From Seison nebaliae (Eukaryota > Rotifera > Pararotatoria > Seisonacea > Seisonidae), in the NCBI GenBank assembly GCA_023231475.1, contig JALJEE010003116.1:1-26612 (forward strand): a stretch of DNA of 26,612 nucleotides. The letters are read 5' to 3'. Below, one piece after another: positions 19,886 to 26,612 of this stretch. The translations under genes and the position numbers were made by a program. Each line of letters begins with the position of its first letter. The stretch's first letter is position 1. The notes beneath the pieces are model-generated. The model made no database searches. It had not been told where the DNA came from and was given only the letters and a program-made list of their open reading frames with translations.

Positions 19886-20896
19886 TCAATTATCGTAATA
19901 GGCTATTGTCTGTCTAGTTAGATAGTCGTAATTTATGTCGTCTCGAATTTCGTTACTCTCCTCCAAATCCATCGTTCTCAACATAATTCTTTCGTCACGA
20001 TTTCCATAAGCAACGCGACTATAACGATGTAAAGGCATTCGAGAATAGAACGTTTTATAATTATGCATCTGTTCAGTATGTTTGATGAAATCATTGGCAA
20101 TTTTCTGAATTGTCTTTCCTGTTTCATTGTTCTCATAATCGGTCAAAAAATTTTTTGTGATAAATTTATTCTGAAGATCATCCTTAAATTGTCTGTCGTT
20201 CGAATTCTTTTTCACTGTGATATTATTTGACGTCGGATCGATCCCGTTGTCATGAGGTAAAGAATTGTTATTGGGAACAAGTTTCACCTCATAATGATAT
20301 GTTGTTCCATTTATATAAATATTTGACTGCAGACCTAACAAGTCTTGGTACTTTTTATTCCGTTTAGCCTTCCGTAAACGGTTTATTTTATAATATTTTT
20401 TCGCACTCGTTTGCTCTGGTTTAACTTTGTTTGAATAATTTGGTTGACATTTCTGTTTATCTTCTTTGAAATTTTCTTCATTCCATCCCGTCTTACTGTT
20501 AGATTTATTTCTATATGGATTATTATAATTTTCACGATCTGACTCAACTCTTCGACTAATCCGATTGTTATTCTTATTCTTATCCATCTGGTTATTCCTA
20601 TCTAAATCAATTTTCTCAAATTTTTCGTTCACTAAATCCTCCACCAATTTTGGAATATCTGGCAATTTCTGATTGTTCGGTTGACATCTCTGACATACCC
20701 CCATAGTGGACTTTGCTGATTGTTCTGCTAATCTTCCTTCAACATTTAAGTTGTTGACCCGATGTTCCTGTTGCGAACGAAATGACATCCATTCATTCAA
20801 TTCAGCCTGTCTAATCGATCTCTGTCTCAATCTTCTTGTTTCCGCTATTCCCGCTGCTTTCTGGGTTGTCACTGGAATACCGTGTGATTGACCCAT
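19886..20896 (-). CDS. Three-copy unknown family, copy 1
   Basis: A 336-residue intronless frame with ATG at 20896. Residues 1-60 are charged and Gln/Arg-rich (RRLRQRSIRQAELNEW), unlike copies 2 and 3. Residues about 80-100 keep PKLVEDLVNEKFEKI, related to VEDLVKKEV of the others. Residues about 100-180 are Asn/Lys-rich and presumably disordered. Residues about 182-336 are the conserved C-terminal domain: KYQDLLGLQSNIYINGTTYH, YEVKLVPNN, FITKNFL, NETGKTIQKIANDFIKHTEQ, MPLHRYSRVAYGNRDERIML and a Tyr-ending tail (TIAYYDN). The N-terminal MGQS and CQRCQ are peculiar to this copy. No signal peptide, membrane segment or known domain is visible. Function unknown. Confidence 0.7.
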   Translation of the reverse strand: MGQSHGIPVTTQKAAGIAETRRLRQRSIRQAELNEWMSFRSQQEHRVNNLNVEGRLAEQSAKSTMGVCQRCQPNNQKLPDIPKLVEDLVNEKFEKIDLDRNNQMDKNKNNNRISRRVESDRENYNNPYRNKSNSKTGWNEENFKEDKQKCQPNYSNKVKPEQTSAKKYYKINRLRKAKRNKKYQDLLGLQSNIYINGTTYHYEVKLVPNNNSLPHDNGIDPTSNNITVKKNSNDRQFKDDLQNKFITKNFLTDYENNETGKTIQKIANDFIKHTEQMHNYKTFYSRMPLHRYSRVAYGNRDERIMLRTMDLEESNEIRDDINYDYLTRQTIAYYDN

Positions 20897-21642
20897 TCTT
20901 CATTTATTGCTCAATAATGAAATTTAAATATGAAACGATTTATTAAACCATAAAATAAAATAAAATTTTGAATGAATATTCTCTAGTTTCTTTGATTTAT
21001 ATAATTGAACTTTTTATAATAGAGAAGAATAAAAATAAAGAGGAGAAATAACTCTCATCTCATGAGAACTTCGTCAAAGTTAATAAAGAATACATAAAAA
21101 CAAAATCATTTTTAAACGTACATTACACAAATTGAAATTTCAGAAAAAATTTAAAATTTTTTTTTTCCTCAAAATACTATAAACCGACCAAAGGCAAACA
21201 ACATTTTTCAGAAACATTTTTCACCAATTATGTAAATAACAAATTCCAATAGGAGTGCGTTGAATAAATAATTGCTTCATATGACCATCAAGAGTCTATA
21301 TTGAAAGGTGATGATATTTCAATAGTAGGTCCATATTATGGATAGACTTTATGGAGTCCATAGAATGTTCGATAGAGATTGTCCATATATTTTGCTCGAA
21401 TCGTTACATAATATACAGTATAAGTTACTAAATATGACGGGCGTGTCGATTGTAGTACTGTTCGAAAAAACTTAATAAATTTTAAACTTGCAAATTGTAT
21501 TTTTAGTCATAATAATTTAAGCTTAATTAAGTTTTTAGTCGAAATAAAATAGTGAGTTTAGTTTAGTGAGATTAGTTAAATAAAAACTTTATAACAAATC
21601 AAATTTGTATTGTATAACAAAATAATGGAAATGTTATTAGTC
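20897..21642. other. Spacer between family copies 1 and 2
   Basis: AT-rich, with no gene seen. Around 21325-21400 the word GTCCATA recurs as GGTCCATATTATGGATAG, GGAGTCCATAGAAT and TTGTCCATATATT, forming a short imperfect palindrome (TCCATATTATGGA). Promoter elements of copy 1 must lie near the right of 20897. Confidence 0.4.
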
Positions 21643-21770
21643 TTTGGGAAAAGAAACTAAACAAATTTTATTAAAATTTTATTTATAAAAATTTTTAAAT
21701 TTTTTTAATACTTTTAAACATTCTTTCCATTTTCAGTAAACCAAATTAATGTTCTTTCATTCGCTTACCA
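21643..21770 (-). repeat. 3' flank of family copy 2
   Basis: The part at 21643-21671 is an exact 29-nt match, on the minus strand, to 12445-12473 in the orphan repeat. The part at 21662-21770 is homologous to the 3' flank of copy 1. In gene orientation, CTGAAAATGGAAAGAATG just past the stop also resembles the start of the 3' flank of copy 3 (CTGAAAATTGAAAGAATA). This links all three flanks. Confidence 0.75.
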
Positions 21771-22823
21771 TTAATCGTAATCGGCTATTGTTTGTCTAGC
21801 TAGATAGTCGGTATTTAATTTCTCTTGAATTTCGTTACTCTCCTCCAAATCCATCGTTCTCAACATAATTTTTTCGTCACGATTTCCATAAGCAACGCGA
21901 CTATAACGATGTAAAGGCATTCGAGAATAGAACGTTTTATAATTATGCATCTGTTCAGTATTTTTGATGAAATCATTGGCAATTTTCTGAATAATCTTTC
22001 CTGTTTCATTCTTCTGATAATTGACCAAATAATTTTTTGTGATAAATCTATTTTTAAGATCATCTTTAAATTGTTTTTCATTCGAATCATTTTTCAATGT
22101 CACATTTCTTGACTTGCCATCTTCCCCGTTGTCTAGCGGTAAAGAAATGTTATTGGGAACGAGTTTCAACTCATAATGATATGATGTTCCATTTATATAA
22201 ATATTGGATTGAAGAGCTAACAAGTCTTGGTACTTTTTATCGTGTTTAACCTTCGATAAATTCGTCTGCTCTGCTCTCACATGATTTTGTTGACATTTCT
22301 GTTTATCTTCATTGAAATTATTATTATTATTATTATTATGATTATTATTTCTTTTGTTCTGTTGATGTTTTTGTTTTCCTTCATTGAAATTCTTTTGCTT
22401 TCTATTATTATCCAACATACCTCTATTATTATTATTATTATTATTATTATGATTTTTGTTGTTGTTATTCTTGTTCCGGTTGTTCGTATTTTGATTATGT
22501 TTATTCACATTTTCTTTAGCCTTTTTTACTTCTTTCTTCACTAAATCTTCCACCAATTCTCGATTGTCTGTCAATTTCTTATTTTCCAATTTGACTCGAT
22601 CTAAATCTCTCTGTAATTTCTTCATCTCTTCCAGAATGGCATTGGACTTTACCGATTCTTCCGCTAACTTTTTCTCAGTGTTTAACTTTGCCGTCAAATC
22701 TTTCAGTTGTGCACGAATTGACTTCGATATCTCATTTGCTTCATTCATATTCTTAAGATTTTTTGTTTCTGTTAATATGGTTCGTTTCTGAATTGTATAT
22801 TGAGCATTATCAGGCCGACTCAT
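21771..22823 (-). CDS. Three-copy unknown family, copy 2
   Basis: A 350-residue intronless frame with ATG at 22823. Residues 1-25 carry the QKRTIL motif shared with copy 3 (HKRTML). Residues about 28-110 are a likely coiled coil (IRAQLKDLTAKLNTEKKLAE; MKKLQRDLDRVKLENKKL; VEDLVKKEVKKAKE). Residues about 110-190 are a poly-Asn/His/Lys stretch with two NFNE(G/D)KQK(H/C)QQN repeats. Residues about 197-350 are the conserved domain (KYQDLLALQSNIYINGTSYH, LKLVPNNIS, RFITKNYLVNYQKNETGKII, MPLHRYSRVAYGNRDEKIML) ending DYLARQTIADYD. No known domain, signal peptide or membrane segment is seen. The poly-Asn part comes from AAT/ATT triplet runs (22320-22450) that probably vary in length. Confidence 0.72.
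   Translation of the reverse strand: MSRPDNAQYTIQKRTILTETKNLKNMNEANEISKSIRAQLKDLTAKLNTEKKLAEESVKSNAILEEMKKLQRDLDRVKLENKKLTDNRELVEDLVKKEVKKAKENVNKHNQNTNNRNKNNNNKNHNNNNNNNNRGMLDNNRKQKNFNEGKQKHQQNKRNNNHNNNNNNNFNEDKQKCQQNHVRAEQTNLSKVKHDKKYQDLLALQSNIYINGTSYHYELKLVPNNISLPLDNGEDGKSRNVTLKNDSNEKQFKDDLKNRFITKNYLVNYQKNETGKIIQKIANDFIKNTEQMHNYKTFYSRMPLHRYSRVAYGNRDEKIMLRTMDLEESNEIQEKLNTDYLARQTIADYD
22318..22452. repeat. ATT/AAT triplet runs coding poly-Asn in copy 2
   Basis: Runs of ATT (AAT on the coding strand) near 22318-22345 and 22424-22450, broken by ATG/CAT triplets, encode Asn tracts with single His residues. Homologous Asn-rich areas exist in copies 1 and 3 but are shorter. Confidence 0.8.
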
Positions 22824-23172
22824 TTCTCGTTAGATAAGAAAACCCTAATATAAAAAAAAAGTTAAAAGAGAAAATTTTTTGAAATTTAACTGGTCTAATC
22901 AAAACTTTTAAAGAAGCAGAAAATCTTGTTTTGAAAGATTCTCCGACAAATTGACTTATCTCCGCAAATTTAAAAGAAAGCCTATGACACGTATTCCTTA
23001 CGATTTTTTACGAACAATGACGATGACGTTAGTATCTGAAGATCATTTACGTAGTAATCTTCAAAAAGCGTCAAATACGAGATATCAGTTTTGTAAATTT
23101 CCTTTATTAATGTTAATGTCGTATTTAGAATTCTAAATAATTAAAAGTTTTTAAAAAATTACAATTATTATT

Positions 23173-23188
23173 ATTCCCGTCGGGATAA
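23173..23188. repeat. Palindromic dispersed repeat, copy B
   Basis: ATTCCCGTCGGGATAA, the exact reverse complement of 10-25, followed by AATTTGAAAATG (compare ACATGAAAA after copy A read the same way). It lies 350 bp upstream of the family copy 2 start codon. Confidence 0.65.
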
Positions 23189-24701
23189 ATTTGAAAATGA
23201 TGTAAAAAGATCAAACGGTGTATCTCCTTAAGACATTTTCCTTAAAATAATGAAATGATGGTATTATCGGATAGTATATATAAAGATGGACCGAATTGGA
23301 AAATAATTGGAAAAAGCATGTTAAAAAACTATAAAGGAAAAAGTTCAACGTAACAAATTTGGTTTTTGAAGTGGGAAAGAAAAATATAATTTAAAAGGAT
23401 GGAAAATAGATGGATTTAAAGTGGAGGATTTGAGGTAAATCGAGGAGAAAAATCATTTAAAGGACTATCCCTCTAAATGAGGAAGATAATGGTTTATAAT
23501 TATAACATCATCTCCATAGATGATTAGTTGCAAGAATTATTTTTTTCCTACACAAATATCGCTTGATGTGTTGAAATTAGGAAGAACGTCATTTCAAATG
23601 ATAAATAATTATGAATTGTTTATTCTCCCTATCTATTACTTTTTATTAATTTATTTTGGATTATTAATTTTTTACAATCTTCCTTTGTTTACTGGAATTC
23701 ACATCTAAATGGGAATTTCTTTAAATTATCATATATTACGTATGTGTGTGTATATTCATGTATGTTGGCGTGAATAAGAGAAAAAGGATGATATATTAAT
23801 TTTCTTTCAATCAACATCTCACAATTGAGCGTAATTTTATTTTTTTACCTATGGCCAAAGTTTAGTCAAACAAAGTTCAAAACTATAAGAAGTTCAATAA
23901 TGTATAGCATGTAAATTTTGTATAGGAGAAAGTAAAAGGTCTTATACTTGGAAATTACCCCATAGATATTATGTTGGAAAGTTTTTATGGTTCATCTCAA
24001 TTCAGGCCGATTTATATTGGACCAATCGATAAAGAAAGAAATGAAATTTCTTGACAGAAATATTGCCAAACAAGATAAAAAGTTGCGGATAAGATCAATC
24101 ATCGTTACAAATGCGCTTCTGCCAAATTCAAAGTGAAATCAATCGTTATAAATGTTGGATGGAATTCGTCCTCAATGAAATTTCAATCAAAACATTTATC
24201 TACATTTGGAATGTTGTTATTGATTTTTAAAAGTAGATTTTATGGCATTCAATAAATTATACTCAATACTGCTTCTCACCAACAACATTATACTGTCAAC
24301 TACAAATTCGACATTTTGAAGATCATTTTTCCATTCTCATTGAAACTTACAATAATCTTACAAATAATCATTGTTAGATTGGTCATCATTTTCTCAGTTC
24401 TATGGAAAAAAACAAATATTTATTTTGGGAAATTAGATGAGAAAAATTTTTAATTTCCAATATTACTGAAAAACATTTATATAATTTTTTTTTAAATATT
24501 TTATATTTCCTCATTTATCAACCGGTGTTTCCAAATCCGATAAATTCATTCCATTTTTCTTTGTTTATTTTTCTACATCATTAAATCGAATCATTCCCAA
24601 TTGAACGATCGAACACCATTCATTTTATATATGTTCAAAATTTTCAAGAAGTAGATGTTAATCAGACTAGTCCAATAATTGAACTTCAACTTCTCTCAAA
24701 G

Positions 24702-24830
24702 ATGACTCGCAACAGTTGGTCTCGTGCCGCTACCGATTCTCTTTTGTCGTCGCGTTTTTGCTCTTATCGACAAAATTTCGGAATCGAACTTCTACACTTC
24801 GTACATTTCCAACATGAATCATTTTCATAA
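24702..24830 (+). other. Short GC-richer open frame, unidentified
   Basis: ATG at 24702 to TAA at 24830, 42 codons (MTRNSWSRAATDSLLSSRFC then SYRQNFGIEL). The first 75 bp (CTCGTGCCGCTACCGATTC, TTGTCGTCGCG) are clearly richer in G+C than their surroundings, which is why it is noted. No family support; it could be an exon remnant or chance. Confidence 0.15.
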
Positions 24831-24885
24831 TTGCTTAGTCTTTAGTCATAAATAATATAATAATAATTATTATTTATTAATTAAA

Positions 24886-24901
24886 ATTCCTGTCGGGATA
24901 A
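24886..24901. repeat. Palindromic dispersed repeat, copy C
   Basis: ATTCCTGTCGGGATAA, one change from copy B, preceded by TAATTATTATTTATT which is also found beside copy A. It lies 150 bp upstream of the family copy 3 start codon. Confidence 0.65.
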
Positions 24902-25050
24902 TAATGTAATATTTAATATATAAAATATTCCTGTAATTATAATTTTTTTTCTTTTTCTATATGAATGATGAAATAATAATGAAACTGACAGATACTAATT
25001 AATATTAATAAACTACTTATTAATACTTAAATATTAAAATATTAAGAAGA

Positions 25051-26010
25051 ATGTCATTGGAAGATAGTCTGATATTTCATAAGCGTACCATGTTAAGGAA
25101 ACGAAGTCCTAATTTTATATTCGGCTCTACAAATAAGACGGTGATATTGGACACAGTTCGTGAGAAATTGAGATATTTGACGAAAAAGTTACATGCTGAA
25201 TATGAGTTCACGGACGACATACCAAACACCATAGCCATTGAGGAAGAAATTAAGACATTAAAGAACTTTTTGAATGAAGTTAAAGTTGATAAGAAGAAAT
25301 TGGTTGACAACAAAGAAGTGGTTGAGGATTTGGTGAAGAAAGAAGTGGAGAAACATAAAGAAAGTATAAATGAGTCAAATGATAATATGGACAATCATCG
25401 GAACACCAACAACAATAACAACGGGAATGATAGTGGAATACGTAGAAATTATCATAATCGATATATAAGTAATTCTATGACGCGATCGAATCAAGAAAAT
25501 TTGAATCAAAAAATCAATCGTTTGTCGATGGCTCAACAGAAGAAAGACTACCAAGACTTGTTAGCTCTTCAATCCAATATTTATATAAATGGAACATCAT
25601 ATCATTATGAGTTGAAACTCGTTCCCAATAACATTTCTCTATCTCAAGACAACCGGGACGTTGGCAAATTCAGAAATATCACATTGAAAAATGATTGGAA
25701 TGATAATCGATTTGATGATGATCTTCAAAATAGATTTATCACAAAAAATTATTTGGTCAATTATCAGAAGAATGAAACAGGAAAGATTATTCAGAAAATT
25801 GCCAACGATTTCATCAAAAATACTGAACAGATGCATAATTATAAAACGTTCTATCCTCGAATGCCTTTACATCGTTATAGTCGCGTTGCTTATGGAAATC
25901 GTGACGAAAAAATTATGTTGAGAACGATGGATTTGGAGGAGAGTAACGAAATTCGAGAGAAATTAAATACCGACTATCTAGCTAGACAGACAATAGCCGA
26001 TTACGACTGA
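25051..26010 (+). CDS. Three-copy unknown family, copy 3
   Basis: A 319-residue intronless frame with ATG at 25051. Residues 1-20 include HKRTMLRKRSP, related to copy 2. Residues about 35-115 are a likely coiled coil (VREKLRYLTKKLHAEYEF; IEEEIKTLKNFLNEVKVDKK; EVVEDLVKKEVEKHKES). Residues about 115-160 are Asn-rich and shorter than in copy 2. Residues about 165-319 are the conserved domain (YQDLLALQSNIYINGTSYHY, LKLVPNNIS, FITKNYLVNYQKNETG, MPLHRYSRVAYGNRDEKIML) ending DYLARQTIADYD. Its C-terminal half is almost identical in DNA to copy 2 although the copies are on opposite strands and about 2.2 kb apart. No known domain. Function unknown. Confidence 0.72.
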   Translation: MSLEDSLIFHKRTMLRKRSPNFIFGSTNKTVILDTVREKLRYLTKKLHAEYEFTDDIPNTIAIEEEIKTLKNFLNEVKVDKKKLVDNKEVVEDLVKKEVEKHKESINESNDNMDNHRNTNNNNNGNDSGIRRNYHNRYISNSMTRSNQENLNQKINRLSMAQQKKDYQDLLALQSNIYINGTSYHYELKLVPNNISLSQDNRDVGKFRNITLKNDWNDNRFDDDLQNRFITKNYLVNYQKNETGKIIQKIANDFIKNTEQMHNYKTFYPRMPLHRYSRVAYGNRDEKIMLRTMDLEESNEIREKLNTDYLARQTIADYD

Positions 26011-26038
26011 AAATTGAAAGAATATTTAAAACTATGTC

Positions 26039-26308
26039 AAAAACTTGGAAATATTTCATGTCATGAAAAAATTGTAAGAAAATTTCTTTAATTTCTTTTC
26101 CCGCAAACTAATTTTTTTGTTATCCATCCTGTTATTCTGTTATCCATCCAAATATATTCTGTTCTATATATTCCGTAAAATATATGGAGAGAATTAATAA
26201 TAATTTCATCATTTCAAATGATTATTTTAAAGTTATTCTATACTCTCTTAATAAATTATTCTCGGATTACCTTTTTTCATTTAATTTAAGTTTCAAATAA
26301 AAATAATC
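26039..26308 (+). repeat. Dispersed repeat, 3' flank of family copy 3
   Basis: It begins 29 nt after the copy 3 stop and aligns with the orphan repeat at 12409-12629. It is about 50 bp longer because of a local duplication (GTTATCCATCC appears twice, near 26119-26160). The conserved blocks are the same as listed for the orphan copy. Confidence 0.8.
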
Positions 26309-26612
26309 TTTTTTTTACTTTATTTTTTTTTTATTATTGAGACGCGGAATCCCCATAGGGTAAAGCGTAAAGAAAATCAATAAGGGAAGAATAATTGTTA
26401 CTGGAAATAAAATCATAAAACCTAATACCTAATACCTAATACCTAATACCTAATACCTAGATAATACTAACAAGGGAACTTCGATTATTAGAATTCAGAA
26501 AAAAATTTAAAACATATACACATATCGCAAATATGCATGTGATGGATAGCTAAGCTTAAAAGTTCTTAATTAAATTATGCACTTACGATGCATCGTACGC
26601 CAAATCCGACTG
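26309..26612. other. AT-rich sequence at the window's right end
   Basis: No gene seen. Contains a poly-T tract near 26309-26335 and the 7-bp tandem array at 26421-26460. CATCGTACGCCAAATCCGAC at the very end is less AT-rich and may belong to something outside the window. Confidence 0.4.
26421..26460. repeat. 7-bp tandem array (CCTAATA)n
   Basis: Five exact copies of CCTAATA followed by CCTAG. The complement reads TATTAGG, which contains TTAGG, but the unit is 7 bp and not a plain telomere repeat. Confidence 0.9.

Larger units (their letters stand above)
22824..25050. other. Spacer between divergent family copies 2 and 3
   Basis: A 2.2 kb region shared by the divergent starts of copies 2 and 3. 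It contains two palindromic repeats (23173, 24886) and no recognised gene. Weak open frames: 62 codons opening at 22951 with no ATG until 22984 (RKPMTRIPYDFLRTMTMTLV), 62 codons at 23520 (hydrophobic, ATG start) and 42 codons at 24702. None has family support. Confidence 0.45.

Noticed and set aside
22281-22544. 87-codon Ile-rich + strand frame
   Set aside because: Antisense of the poly-Asn ATT/AAT triplets of family copy 2.
23173-24901. Palindromes B and C as terminal repeats of one 1.7 kb element
   Set aside because: The better flank match is between copies A and C, no target duplication is visible and the interior codes for nothing recognisable; a dispersed repeat is the safer reading.
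25691-25921. Second-frame open stretch inside copy 3, with a counterpart at 21860-22090 in copy 2
   Set aside because: It looks conserved between copies, but only because the underlying DNA is nearly identical; it overlaps the real domain and has no motif or usable context of its own.
19756-26308. Family cluster as part of a retrovirus-like or virus-derived element
   Set aside because: No reverse transcriptase, integrase, protease, capsid or polymerase motifs, and no long terminal repeats were seen.

Overview
The window is an AT-rich stretch of nuclear DNA from a compact animal genome. It holds spliced, conserved metazoan genes with very short introns (mostly 41-60 nt), AATAAA signals and little spacing in the gene-dense parts. 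The phylum cannot be fixed from the sequence alone. Tiny introns and close packing suggest a small-bodied invertebrate, and no bacterial or organellar features are seen.

Layout. 1-1160: a possible unassigned exon, then a truncated Tc1-like transposon. 1532-6205: eIF3L (10 exons, + strand) convergent with a class A neuropeptide-type GPCR (4 exons, - strand). 6206-10547: a 4.3 kb stretch without a supportable gene, upstream of the GPCR. 10548-12065: two closely packed minus-strand genes for mitochondrial proteins, cobalamin adenosyltransferase (MMAB) and mitoribosomal mL64 (GADD45GIP1/CRIF1), 28 nt apart. 12889-13731: an intronless sulfotransferase-like type II membrane protein. 14589-15665: MOCS2 in its bicistronic form, with MOCS2A and MOCS2B overlapping by one base (TAATG). 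15947-18007: a lipid phosphate phosphatase and a FAM162-type mitochondrial membrane protein. 18193-19755: an unrecognised intronless protein with a signal peptide, an Ig-like domain and about five membrane segments. 19886-26010: three copies of an unrecognised gene family (two on -, one on +), with shared 3' flanks and nearby palindromic repeats.

The conserved genes cover translation (eIF3L, mL64), cofactor chemistry (MMAB for B12, MOCS2 for molybdopterin), lipid signalling (PLPP) and signalling (GPCR). They do not form one pathway. The most unusual features are: 20 of the 24 introns modelled here begin GTT rather than GTA/GTG; the three-copy family has a C-terminal core without a single synonymous difference between copies although its N-termini have diverged; and every gene not widely conserved is intronless while every conserved gene has introns.
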